From Vigna angularis (lineage: Eukaryota > Streptophyta > Magnoliopsida > Fabales > Fabaceae): a DNA stretch of 64,000 bases. How positions within the stretch are numbered: the stretch's first letter is position 1; each line of letters begins with the position of its first letter. The notes beneath the pieces are model-generated. The model had not been told where the DNA came from and did no database searches. It saw nothing but the letters and a program-made list of their open reading frames with translations. The translations under genes and the position numbers were made by a program. The stretch spans positions 21,434,501-21,498,500 of the forward strand of contig NC_068970.1 in NCBI RefSeq assembly GCF_016808095.1, in the 5' to 3' direction. Below, piece by piece: positions 36,318 through 48,787 of the stretch.

Positions 36318-36556
36318 TTTTTTCAATTGGGACTACAGTATGATGACAGAGAAAAGGTTGGAGTGGGAGAGATGAAAGAGAAAAGGTTGAGACGAATGAG
36401 AGAGGTGAGTAAGGGTTTGAGGTTTTTTTTTTTTAATTTTGAGAATGAAAATTATTAAAATACCCTTGACCTTAAAACTTAGAATCCATGATATATAACG
36501 GTATTTTTGTCTACTAAAATGCTAAAATGTATCAACTAAAAAACTACCCGCGTTAG

Positions 36557-36790
36557 CAAACCCCTTTAATTATTATCACTAATATAATAAATATTAATAT
36601 ATAATTCTATATAATTATAATTACAAAAAGAATTATATATATATATATATAAATATAAATATAAAAAACAAAACAAACCCCTTTAATTATTATCACTAAT
36701 ATAATAAATATTAATATATAATTTTATATAATTATAATTACAAAAAGATTTATATATATATATATATATATAAAGGATTATATTTTGTTA
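36557..36790. repeat. 117-bp tandem duplication spanning MULE edge
   Basis: CAAACCCCTTTAATTATTAT starts at 36557 and again at 36674, followed in both by the same AT-rich sequence (ACAAAAAG then A/T-rich run). The copied unit includes the last bases of the MULE and its right target duplication. Confidence 0.88.
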
Positions 36791-37425
36791 CTTCATATTC
36801 TTAAATTCATTAATAATTGAATTAGAACAAAAATTTTCAATTATTTCTTTCTTAATGTAAATAATCATTGACAAAAACTTCATAATTATTTTATTTTTTA
36901 TCAATATATTTTATTCTTTTTAATTTTAAAATTAAAAAATAATTTATTATAATCTAATCAAAAAGAATTTAGAGACTAAAAGAAATGTTTATGATAAACT
37001 ACATTAAAAATCCGTTTTAAAAAAATACATATAACATTACTTTTTCTTCTATATTCATTAAAAATTAATATACAAAGATTTATGATCTAAAAAAATAATG
37101 GTAATTATTAAACTAATATTTCATTGTCAAATAATACAAGAGAAAATTTTCTTTATTTTTTCTTCACTGAAAAAGAATAAATAAGAAATAAGAAGAGAAA
37201 TAATGAATTTGTGTCTAAATTATTTTTTGGTCAGAAAAAAAACAAGTGAAAGTTAAAAATAAATACAATCTATATGAAAAAATTAGAAAAGAATAAAAAA
37301 AATAAAAAAATCTTAATAAATAAATTTATTATTTATTATTTATTATATTTGAGTTTATGTTTTATTATTTATTAGTATGTTTTATAAAAGAAATAAAAAA
37401 ACACTAATTTAATTTCATCAATTCT

Positions 37426-37428
<3 letters not shown>

Positions 37429-37507
<79 letters not shown>
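37429..37507. repeat. (TA)n followed by (CA)n microsatellite
   Basis: About 32 TA units running directly into about seven CA units. Confidence 0.95.
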
Positions 37508-40500
37508 TAATATAATTTAAAATTAAAAAAAATCTCAATATATTATTTTAAAAATTTCAAAAACATTGGGAGCCTGCATCCTGCCCCATAAAACATCCGC
37601 GTTAATACTTTTAATATGATTTTACTACGTATTATTTATTAAACAACCATCAAAACATAAACTAAACAATAAATATAATGTATTGTGTGATTTTAATTCC
37701 TAAACTGCTATCTGAATGGAACAATAGAACTTGGAGAGAGAGAGAGAGAGAGAGAAAGTCCAATTTTTCAAAATTTAAAATTTAATAAATTTGATTTTCA
37801 GTTTTAAATTAGATTGATTCGATTTTAAAGATCTTTACTTCATCTTTTTAAATTTGAAACGTAAATTATGCTTTCATTTATAATTTTTTTTAATAAAACA
37901 AATTCCCACTAAAAAATGCTACATCGAGAGTGTGACAACTTAATTGCACAAAATTATAGATTTTAAATAAGTTCCACTATCAAACTTATCAACTTTTAAT
38001 GCTGCCGATTGATTATTTTATTTTCATTAATTCCATTAGCCTTATACAGATATAGTGTAAAATAATTAGGATAAGTTCTTTTTTCTTCTTTTATATGTCT
38101 ACTTATATTTATAAATTATATATATTGAAAGTATCACTTAATTAATTTTGTCTCGCTAATAAATGTTTCTTTAAATGATATATATATATATATATATATA
38201 TATTGTTTATATAACAAAAGGTTAACATTTGTATTCGATCAAATAAAATTTTACTTTGACTTCGTCCTTTTTACTTGGTCTCTGAATCTTGTTTTGTCTT
38301 TAACTTAGTCTAAAGTTATTTTACAAGAAACACATTTTTTATTATTATATCATTGCTTTTCCGACTTTTCGACTCTTTTTTTTTTTCTCATTAAGCTTTT
38401 AGGTTCACTTAAAAAAAAGTATGTCAATTCCGTTGTCGTAAAATCATATTATTTATTAGCAATCCTTCGTGTAATCATAGTTATTAAATGATCAATTTCA
38501 AGTCATAGTGTTTAATCATGATTTAAATCAAGGAACAATCCATATGTATTTATTTTATTTCTTACTTGGTAGATAAATTTAAGATTAAAATATAATTTAT
38601 AAGGAACTCAGAAAACCTCATATATAATGTGCTGCAAATCACATTTAGACCCTTCTGTTCACCCTCTCACTTCTCCTCAGAAACAATAAAATAAACAACA
38701 TGCACATATAAATATATAATGATAGATACACAAGCAATTTAAACTTTATATCATAAAAAAATCTTTCTAAGAAACCAAATTGAAAGAGTGATTTCTTTTT
38801 ATAAAAGAAGAAATTGACAAAGGCATGGGTTCTCAATAAAGCAAACTTAGAATGGCAATAAACTATATCCATTTGCTTAATGTGTAATTTAAAAGAAAAC
38901 CCAACAACCCAACATTGAATAAAATACAACACATTATAAATTTAACAATTATAATTAATCCATTGGTAAGATATTTGCACAAAAGAGTTGGTTAAAGAAT
39001 GCTTTATCTATATTATAGAAACCTCAATTAGCTTCAACTTTTGAATGAACCATCATCGCTTGTTCATCATTGTGTTTGATTGTCAACTATTGTGATCCGT
39101 CGACAGTGCAAAGTTTCTCACTCAATAAAGTTTATGGCATAATCTTCACATTTAAGATGTTGGAGTTATCAAGTATTAAAAGTTTAATCACATTGTAATA
39201 GTTTTATTCATCCATTAATTTGATGATAAATCATACAAGAATTTGTAATAGATTTTCTTATAGGGCTTCTATTTATCAATCCAAAGCATTTAACTGTATA
39301 ATTATACATTTCGGAGATGTTCAGAAGACATTTTTAATTTTCTAAGAATTTTAAAGTTGGAAAAATATCTTCTCTATGTTTGATTTATGTTTGATTTATG
39401 TTTGATTTGTGTTTTAAAAGGTAAACTTTTCAATAAATAAGGTTTCGGAAATGGTTTTTAGTCCGTTTTCACGGAAGAGATAGGAAACTAATTTTTCTAA
39501 ATTAACATAAACATTTCTGCTGTAAAAAATAACATGTTATTTTTATTACACCATTTTATGTAATAATCAATTAAAGATTTTGATAAAAAAAAAATAGTAT
39601 ATTATCTATACAAATTCATAAGTTCTAAGAATGATCATTTTTGGATAAGAGTGTGACCTTAACGTTATGGTCATAATTTAAGGTTGTATGGCGGTGTTGA
39701 ACTACTTTTGTTAAACAAAAAGGAATTAAACAAAAATTACCTTGATTGTGTGTCGTTGATGATGATTACTCTTCTTTCTATATGTGGATGAAGACATAAA
39801 TATGAGTCAATAACTTTCAAGACATGAAGGGTTCACTTATTACAAATCATCAGCAATTACAAATAAACAATTTTAACTATAATTTATTCAAGAGGACCTA
39901 TTTGCCCAACAAATTACTCATAATTGTAATTAGCATAATTAATTTTCCATTAACATAACCGACTTAATGATTAAACCGCTCAAAGAATCTCATTTTGCTG
40001 AATTTTTTTTTTTTTGCATACATGGAAAACTTATTAAGAACAAACTCAACAAAATGGGCGTTTTTAATGAACCTTTACTACTTTTGTACTTTTATACTAT
40101 AAATAGGAGTTTGTACATTCACTTAGTATCTTATTTTTATTTCTTTAAGGCATTTTTTCATATTTAGCTTTTAGAATTCCTTGTTTCTCTTTATTTTTCA
40201 TCACCCTTTACATGTTTTCTTCAAACTTTTGGAGTATCTTTCAAATTTTTGAATTTTAATTCAATCATTCAATTACACTTTCCCACTCGATACATTATTT
40301 ACTTTCCATGATTAAACTTTGAATTGCGATTTTATACTTTAATTTCAACCTATTTTCAATTATTAAACTCATAACGAGATTAGATTATTTAATTTTTTTA
40401 TTTTTCAATGATGCAGTTTAATTTTCTATACTATATTGCTTTTTTTATAGCTTTCTAAATGTTTAGGTTAACTTTTTGATTTTATTCTTCGTTGGTTGTT

Positions 40501-42661
40501 TCAGATTTTGTTTTATATAATTTTAAATAGATTAATTCCTGTTAGCTATTTAGAATATGAATATTTAGAAGTTCATATATTCCTCATGCTAGTTTTGATA
40601 ATCTTTCAATTTTATCATTCTTCTTTTTATATCCTCTTTCAATTTTACGAGGTTGTTAGTTACTAAAGAACCGTCTATTTTTCCGTTCAATGAATTGGAT
40701 AACGTGGCTTACAAAACATGTTGTCTGGTCCTATATGTTTTTGGAGGATGTAATAACAACTCAATTTAAATAGATTTCCTCATTTCTTAAAAAATAAATA
40801 TAAATCCAAAATAATATAAGGAGAGAGCAAAAGGGCAAATCATAGTTCATCCTAATTCGACACGTTATGGACATGCAGGTTTGCTAAAAAGATATTTATT
40901 TCTAACTACTGAAAGTGAAATTAGTGTTTATTATTCCTCCTAAACGCTTCACAACTTCTCATTGCACAAACTAGATCACCATATCCTTCTCACTTTGAAA
41001 CAAAAGCTTAAAAAAAATACTTACTTTCATAAAAAAAACTATTTTCTGTTCCCAATTCCCGTCAACAAAATCAACAATTATCCTATTACTATTGTGGCTC
41101 TTTACATAAATAATTTTTAAATTAACTTTCCATAAACATACCAATTAAGGTAAACATATTCATCTCATTTCATCAAGTACCTTTTACCTACTGCCAAGGG
41201 CAAATTTATTTCCCACAAATTTCGTCCTCCTAAATCTGCTCCTTATGCTTATGCATATGCAGTTTTTGTAACTGTTCAAACAGTAATATATTTTTCTTTC
41301 TTTAAAATATTTTGAAATATTAATTTTAAATTATTTACTAATTTAATAAGTTTTATATCCATCTTACTAAAATAAATGTAATTTTAGTCTTTCGTGAATA
41401 TAAAAATATGTATTTTTAATAAACATATTAATCTTTTTATTTAAACTAAAATCGACATTCTAAAACACTTTTAGAAAAACAAAACATAAGTTATCGAAAA
41501 CCAAATTACTGCAAACAATTAGGAGCTATATATGATGGACAAGAACATCTTGATTTCAGAGTAGCTCATACAAAATTATAAATTTAAGACTTAATGCTTC
41601 CAAAAGAATTTATTAATTGGAATATGTTGACATAATATAGATTCAAGACCTTAAATTATATGAATATAAAAAAAATACTTTTTATTTTAAAAATATATAT
41701 TTTTGAATTAAATAAAATACGGATTAAATGGTGAGTCTCATAAATTCTTATGTTATAAAAACAATTGCAAAAGATCAATGTGATTTAAAATAAATAAATT
41801 TAAACTTTATACAATAAATATAACCTACTTGTTACATCAGAGATTTCATCAGAAAATGAGAATATCAATTGACGTTGAAAGAAAAAGATTAAGAAGGTAT
41901 TTAGACTGAAAAAATAAAATAAAGATAGTTCGAAATGCCACATACTTGTTCTTTTGTGCAACCAGTATACAAGAAAATTGCTTTGCGTACATCAGGGTAA
42001 AAATTATGTTAGGTGTTTATAATCTTTCAGACATATTTTATACTTTTCTTATTTCTATTTTCAAAATGAATTAAGTAATAATTTACTTTTTTATAAAAGC
42101 GAAGTTTAGAATATAGACAAAAGAAAAGGAGGTTGAGTAATAAGATTAAGTTAATTATAATTTTATATGGAGAATGGTCAAGCCTGAATTATTTAAGGAA
42201 AGAAAATTTTAACAAGTAACCAACCAGCTTAATGAGTAACGTGGCGTATCATGTTCGATCAACATGCAAATTCAAAAGGAAAACGATTCCTAAACAACCA
42301 AACCATGTTGGTGCAGACATCAATAGAAATGTAAGAAGGAAAAAGAAAAGATAAATAATAAATATGATTGATGATAATATAACTGTCATTAGACATAATT
42401 ATAGAATAACAAGTTTAGTTTTACTACATTATTATTTACGGGTTAATTAAGAATCAATATATATATATATATATATGATTATATTATTTTCAATCAAAAA
42501 TCTTAATATATTATGAACTTATATCCTATTATTTAAATTTCTTATATTTACTTAATGTAAAATTTAGATTTACATATTTTAATTTTTAATACTAATTAAC
42601 TTTAACAATGTTATTTTAATATTTTTGAAATTGATAATGTACCATACAATCTCTCTTTATG
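37508..42661. other. 5-kb gene-free AT-rich stretch
   Basis: No exon, TIR or LTR could be supported. It contains a (GA)n run at about 37734-37755, a TA run at about 38179-38202 and another at 42461-42477, and a short GTTTGATTTAT repeat at 39378-39414. None of the open frames (for example 38645-38932, 39967-40167) shows a domain. Confidence 0.55.
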
Positions 42662-42666
42662 TACCG

Positions 42667-43184
42667 TGTGGTTTTTTTTGGGACTGAGCACCATCCAAAT
42701 CGACCATCTAGACCATTCATCCAGGCCGTCAATCTAGGTCGTCCACTCAGGTTATTCTTCCTCAAAGATGAACTGCTTTGTGCCAAGTTCCTCTAGATTG
42801 TGTCCATACCTAACAATACGGTCAGATTATTAGTGGTAATGACTCATTAAGCTTCTAATGCAGGTTAAGGTGTGATTGAGCCGTCATTAGGTCAGCCAAA
42901 GGTAAATGTCCATCACAACTATTATAAATAAAGGTCTCAAGTATGACTTGAGGGGCATCATGCACATTATATGAATTACTTGTTATGCTAACCGATATGT
43001 TATATTACTGACTTGAACGATAGAGTATCTTTGACAAGTACTCACTCACACGACTTGGACAAGAATGAAAGAGAGTGAACAACATAACTCGTATGATGGA
43101 GGACCATTAGGAAGATCATCCAATCTTCAAGACAACTTGAAATGTTTTGAGTGAGTAAGGGACTTCAACCCCTACCCGAAACAA
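42667..43184. mobile_element. Candidate solo LTR
   Basis: About 518 bp starting TGTGGTTTTTTTTGGGACTG and ending CCCTACCCGAAACAA. The flanks show direct repeats TACCG (42662-42666 and 43185-43189). A TATA-like TATAAATA at 42923 sits where an LTR promoter would be. No internal retroelement region lies on either side. The 3' end reads CAA rather than CA, so the last base is uncertain. Confidence 0.55.
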
Positions 43185-43189
43185 TACCG

Positions 43190-44642
43190 TATGTAAAAAC
43201 GAAAATAAATTTTTTAAGATAAATATTTGTTCTTCAATAAAATTAATACCTCTTAACCTTCAATTGAGAAAGTGAACAAAAATAATTGTAAGTATTAATT
43301 TTCGTTTTTTTAAATCACGACTAAAACCAGCTAAAAATAAAAAATAGTTATAAAGTGTTATACATTAAAGAGATAAACATGAAGCTAACTATGTTTCAAT
43401 TTTCAAACATTTGTCTGTTTTGGTTGAAGAATTTTCATATGGGATGGATACACTTGTTGGAACTATGAGGGTAAGAAATATTAATGAAAGACCTAAAAGA
43501 ACTAATGAATCAACGTTGAAGGGTCCATTAGTTTGCGATGACCAGTATGTGATCTTGGTGTTATGTATTAAATTTACAAAGACGATTTCACAAGAGTCAT
43601 TTCTAGGATTATTATATTTCTAGGAGAATTTTTCAGCTCCTTAAAGAGCTCAGTATTCAAACCATTCAGTCGTTATTCTCCAGCTCCTTTTTTTCTTTTT
43701 CTTTTCCCTGTCACTCGTTTTTCAATCGTTATAAGAGGATTTGGTAACTGTGTTTATCAGCAAAATAAACTAATCAAATTAAAACATATTGTCTTACTAA
43801 GACAGCTAGAAAAGAGATGAACGGAGAAGATGGAGATGTGTTGATATGTGAAAGTATAATAATTATACTGTTTTAAATTAAATTAAATTGAATTGAATCC
43901 ACATATTTATCCCTTTGGGTTGGTTGGTACAATGCATTATTCCATTTATTATCCAATTTTGCTGTTCATTTTTAATTAAATTAATAAAACTATGAGATGC
44001 GTGCTTTTATTGGTCAAGTTGTTGATGTCATATCATATTTTTCACAATATTGTATCACTTACTACATCAGCATCAGAATACAAATGCGAATCTAAATCTG
44101 CGAAAAATATTATGCAATTAAGATCCTCAAACTAAAGAATATCACTTCATAAACTCTATCTTTTCGGAAAAAAATAACTGTACGTGATGTGATGATGAAA
44201 TTGTATTGTATATTAATTATTTTAGGGGTAGAAGTTAAATCGACTAAGTTACCATTAAGTTATAATATTTGAACTGTTACACTTTTGGAAAAAAGTGTTA
44301 TTGCACTGATTATTAATTATAATAACTTTTATTCTAACAGTAAGTGAAAACGTAAACAAAAAAAGAAGCAAATAGATCTTAAAATTAAAGCATAACTTTA
44401 AAACATGTGCTTCCGCCAAATTTTCAATAGTTATGAATTGAGTGGTAAATAATAATAAAAAATAAACTTAATATACTAATGAAAAATTATAGTAAGAATC
44501 AAATAAAGATTTATCTTGAAATAAATTTTAATAAATAAAATAATAATAGTAAGTGAATAATATAATTGTTTATAGATTAGTTGAAATCAGTCTTCCTTGC
44601 GAGATATTTTTGTATAAGTTTTTTTAACTTTATATTTAATCA
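43190..44642. other. Intergenic, no supported gene
   Basis: AT-rich. A 70-codon open frame at 43411-43623 has no recognisable domain and is left uncalled. Confidence 0.5.
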
Positions 44643-44650
44643 GTTTTACA

Positions 44651-45201
44651 TAGGGATGACAACGGGTCGGGTCGGGTCGGGCACGGATAGTGTCTACCCG
44701 CAACTCGACCCGACAAAAAAAAAATCACCCGCTACCCGCACGGATACCCGCTTAAAAAATATCCGCAGATATTTTAAAACCCGCGGATATCCGTGGATAT
44801 CCGCGGATACCCGCAAATATTTAAAAAATATATATTTTAATAAATTATTAAAATAATTTAAATAGAATTACAAAAAATATATAAAATATAATATAAATTC
44901 AATTAAATATAAATATAAATTCAATTTTAATTAAATTTAATCTTGTAAAATATAAATTAATGTTAATTTTAATAAAATTTAACTTAATAAAATATAAATT
45001 AAATTTTTATTTTTATTTTTTGCGGGTAGCGGGTATCCACGGGTACAGATAGTATAATACCTGCACCCGACCCGTTTATAAGCGGGTATTAAAATATCCG
45101 CTACCCGCGGGTTGCGGGTAGTAAATATCCGCAGGTATTAACTATTCGTTGCGGATTTTATCTGCGGATATCTGCTGGTGCGGATTTTTTTGCCATCCCT
45201 A
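44651..45201. mobile_element. hAT-like non-autonomous element
   Basis: Ends TAGGGATGACAA and TTGCCATCCCTA form terminal inverted repeats. The flanks GTTTTACA (44643-44650) and GTCTTACA (45202-45209) are 8-bp repeats with one mismatch, the size expected for hAT. The arms are unusually GC-rich, full of CCCGC, GCGGATATCCG and CGGGTA words that pair across a very AT-rich centre (about 44820-45020). No transposase is encoded. Confidence 0.85.
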
Positions 45202-45464
45202 GTCTTACATAGGTGTAATTCGCTATATCAGAGGTGTAAAAGAATATAGCTTATTTGTTAGTTCTGATTCTTTTTTTTAGTTGTTAAGTAACTTAATTAT
45301 AATAACTTATTCATACACTATAAAAAAAACGAATAAAATGTGTTAGTATCTTAGTTGATAAATCAAAATTATCAAAATTTATTAAATAATAAAAATTTGT
45401 TGATAAAATATTTATTATAAACTAAATCAAAGAATAAAAGTTTGTCAATAGTTATCTGTATCAT

Positions 45465-46125
45465 ATGAAATATTATCCGAGCGGTTATTGAATAAGACCG
45501 ATCGGTCTATCCGCCATTGGTCAACCTGGTCAAATGGTTTGGGTCGTAATTGGACCTACAGTGCTAATAAGCTACTTCAAATGGTAATCGGGCCAGCACT
45601 TAAGTTGTTAATGGACCAATAGTCCAGTGGATGATAAAATAATTAAAGATATCTGGTTAAAGATATTTGATAAACCAAATCCAAAATATTTGGTTGAAGA
45701 TATTGATAAGGCCGTTTTTGGGTAACCAACCGGATCTCTAGGTAAGTTGTTTTTATATGATCTATGAAACACTTATAAATATATTGACAGAGGCAAAAGC
45801 CATGTACGTTTTCACTTACGCATTATTCACTCTCCTCTACTCTCAAATATTCAAAAGTGCCAACCATTCACTGAATATTTCATTAAGAGTAAAAGCTCTT
45901 CAACCACACGCCTAATTTAAGCGTCGGAGTGCCCTTTGCAGGTACATCCCCCCGTCAAGAAGGAGACCGATCGGTTCATGCCACTACCGATCGGGTAATA
46001 GCAGGAGGTTGAAGGTGACCGAGCGGTCTAGGCTGAAGAAAGGCAGACGATCCAGGCGTTCGAAAGCAGGAAAGGAAAGACAGGTCAGAAGGTTAGTCTC
46101 TCGATCCCGAAAATATTTGCAGAAA
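45465..46125 (+). mobile_element. LTR-like retroelement fragment
   Basis: Has the plan of a retroelement LTR end: a TATA-like CTTATAAATATATTG at about 45771, then a segment through CTCTTCAACCACACGCCTAA and GTGCCCTTTGCAGGTACATC, of the kind seen at legume gypsy LTR ends. Repeated CCGATCGG and GAGCGGT words occur throughout. Boundaries and target duplication could not be set; it may be a truncated solo LTR. Confidence 0.45.
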
Positions 46126-46610
46126 CATTATCCTATATGTAAGTAATTAAATGTTGATAATCACTAATGTATTTTAATTATATATGTCTCTGGCTCTTAC
46201 TTTTCCTTCTTTTCTTCTTTCTCATTTTTCTTTTACCTCCTTTATTGTCGTCACTTTCACCACTACAACTATCATCTCCTCTTCCTCCCTTATTCTCTTT
46301 CTCCTTTTTTTTATTTCTCTTCTTTTTCTCATATATTTTCAACTAATCTATCACAAATATTTTGTTCGATATGGTGAGAACAATTGCATCCACTTGACCA
46401 ACAAATTAACTAACACAATTATCAATGAATTTTGAGTTAAATATGTTTTTAGTTCCTGAACTTTGATGTAAAGTTAAAATTCATCCTTATCTGAAATGTT
46501 GATACATTTTGATCCTCAAACTTTAAAAATGAATGGAAATAGCCATTTGAACCCAATTACATTATATTTTTTTGATGTGTAAAACGGTTTCTCATCTGGC
46601 ATTAAAGTGA

Positions 46611-47016
46611 TAACATGTCAAAATTTTAAACAACTTAACTGCTAGCATAAAAGTGATATAACTATTAATTTCCATCCATGTAATGAGAACATCTATCCAA
46701 TTCTATACCTTTTAACCCTTGAAGAACATCATTTTTTAACTAAACAATTCAATTCTTTTTCACTGATATGATTGAGTCTTCGGTGTCACAAAGATGTGTC
46801 AATGTCCATGACATAACATGTCAAAATTTTAAACAACTTAACTGCTAGCATAAAAGTGATATAACTATTAATTTCCATCCATGTAATGAGAACATCTATC
46901 CAATTCTATACCTTTTAACCCTTGAAGAACATCGTTTTTTAACTAAACAATTCAATTCTTTTTCACTGATATGATTGAGTCTTCGGTGTCACAAAGATGT
47001 GTCAATGTCCATGACA
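46611..47016. repeat. 203-bp near-perfect tandem duplication
   Basis: Copies at 46611-46813 and 46814-47016 differ at about one base (CATTTTTT versus CGTTTTTT). It duplicates the HRRLNH-coding part of the copia relic. The near identity marks it as young compared with the relic. Confidence 0.95.
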
Positions 47017-47760
47017 TTCACAATGTATTTAGCAACTAAAGATTTTGTCCAATATAGTTTAGCTAATTTTTCTCCTCTAGCCACAACCAAGTTACCTTTG
47101 TTAAGTTTTCACTTTCCATAACCAAAGTGATTATCATAACCACCATCATTAAGGATATGTATAGAGGTTAAGTTAAAACGAACATCAAGAGTATGTTTAA
47201 CTCCTCTAAGCAAGAACTGCATTCTTATACGTTGGTTTGCAAGCAATCACCAACACCAATCACCTTAGACACACTATCATTACCTATCTTTAACACTCCA
47301 AAATCACCATAAGTGTAAGATGTGAAAAACTTTTTCCTCAGTGGAATTTATAGTGTAGCACCATTATCAATAATTCACATGCTCTCATCAAATATAATAT
47401 TAATTGACTCATAATCATGAAGAAGAATAAAATCACGACTTGTAGTAGTGACACAATCATCTTCATGATCATTCTCTTTCTGCTTGAACTTCTTGTCTTT
47501 GTTGTCCTTTTTCTTATTTCTCACCTCAATTTCCGTAATAAGTATCTCATACTAAGATTAAGAACCATGTGTTTTCCTTCTCATATCTTCATTAAGAGCA
47601 CTACTCTTTGTCATTTGAAAAGAAATAATGTCATTTAGAGCTAAGTTTGTAATTGAGACCCTAAATATCCCCCAAGTCTCTAGTAGAGTATTCAATAATC
47701 ATAGTCACAAAACTTCGTCAACAAAGTTTATACTCATTCCTCAAATTTAATCTAGGAGCC
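46611..47760 (-). pseudogene. Ty1/copia gag-protease-integrase relic
   Basis: Minus-strand fragments in family order. An acidic segment around 47450 comes first. Next is a protease-like IDNGATL block (near 47360). Then comes the pre-integrase region: GDFGVLKIGNDSVSKVIGVG, LLRGVKHTLDVRFNLTSIHI, and LNKGNLVVARGEKLAKLYW (47050-47300). HRRLNHISEKELNCLVKK (near 46970) closes the order, the copia gag_pre-integrase signature. Stops interrupt all parts. No LTR found. Confidence 0.85.
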
Positions 47761-47869
47761 TTTGGAATTTGTTTAAATATATTCTTTTATAGTATCTAAT
47801 GAACTAAATATATTTTAATAATTTGAAACACATAAGGAATAAAAAGTGATGTAGTAAATATAATTGTAA
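47761..47869. other. AT-rich spacer
   Basis: Nothing recognisable. Confidence 0.4.
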
Positions 47870-48120
47870 ATAAGATAACATTTATTATACCGGTTGTAGT
47901 TATAACAGGTATAGAAAGTTGACATATCGTCATTTTTATAATAAATAAGAAAATTTTCTCATAACTGATATAGAAAGTGAACGCGATGACATTTTGGTAA
48001 TAAATAGGAAAATTTTTCTATAATAGTTTTAATTATAACTGGTATAGAAAGTTGATGTGATGACATTTTTGTAATAAATAAAAAAAAACTTTCTATGTTG
48101 GTTCTAATTATAACCAATAT
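47870..48120. repeat. CACTA-type subterminal repeats (fragment)
   Basis: Four diverged units of about 65-75 bp around TATAACTGGTATAGAAAGTTG, each followed by GATGACATTTTTGTAATAAA or similar. Such arrays sit next to CACTA transposon ends; here no CACTA terminus is visible, so this is a remnant. Confidence 0.55.
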
Positions 48121-48634
48121 AAAAAGTATTTCTTATTTTTTTATTTATAAACACAAACCCATGAGTCAATCCACTAGATTTGTGATTTCTGTCTGGTGGA
48201 GTTAGCGCGAACTAAGGTTTATCTCTGTTGTGGTTTGCGAGAATGGTGGTGTACAAGAAGAAGACATGACACTGCTCAAGGGTGTGATTTGGAAGTCTGT
48301 GTTAGGTTGATCGCAAATCTACAAGTGTTGATTTGCAATTTGGGTTCTTGAGGTAGTCTCACAATATGTTTCTGGTTTTGATTTGGGGATTTAGTGAAGG
48401 AGTCACAATGGTTGATGGTGGCTTGCACGATGAAGTTCTACAAGTGTTAATTTTTTTTTATACTTTTTAAAAAGAAAAAAATATTAAATGAATATAAATT
48501 ATTTGTGTGGGTCATGTGTCATTATTTCTCATGTTTTTTATAAATCGTGGGTACGTGTGTTATCACTGCCTCCAAATTTGGTCTTTTCAAGTCTTACGTT
48601 TCAAGAAACATGGGGTGACACCAACTTGTGACCA
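48121..48634. other. Intergenic, promoter side of F5H
   Basis: No separate gene seen; the moderately GC-rich segment 48180-48440 has no domain. Confidence 0.45.
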
Positions 48635-48644
48635 TATATATAAA
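48635..48644 (+). promoter_or_regulatory. TATA box of the CYP84A gene
   Basis: TATATATAAA about 144 bases before the ATG, giving a leader of about 110 bases. Confidence 0.6.
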
Positions 48645-48787
48645 CGCCATAGTTTCTGGCTTGTCGTAGCAACACACGGGTTGCAATCTACACAGACTCT
48701 TCAAACTACTACTTTCCTTGTTTCCTTCCCAATCATAATCAGCACAGCACAATACCAGATCAAATTTTGTAACCAAAATCCGACACC

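Larger units (their letters stand above)
35564..36564. mobile_element. Non-autonomous MULE with perfect 9-bp TSD
   Basis: Exactly 1001 bp. The left end GGGGATTGCTAACGGGAGTA is complementary to the right end, TACCCGCGTTAGCAAACCCC (a few mismatches). The flanks are a perfect 9-bp direct repeat TTTAATTAT (35555-35563 and 36565-36573), diagnostic of Mutator-like insertion. Terminal inverted repeats are long, about 225-270 bp: the right arm has about 45 extra bases near 36480-36530. The arms include a CT-rich tract (CTTACTCACCTCTCTCATTC). It carries tandem repeats and a short open frame but no transposase. It is unrelated in its ends to the MULE at 4.4-9.5 kb. Confidence 0.93.

Noticed and set aside
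37441..37500. Regular repeats considered as a CRISPR array
   Set aside because: It is a pure dinucleotide run; this is plant nuclear DNA and no spacer-repeat pattern exists anywhere in the window.
46184..46435. 83-codon hydrophobic Ser/Phe-rich plus-strand frame
   Set aside because: CT-rich low-complexity sequence; no domain and no promoter or splice context.
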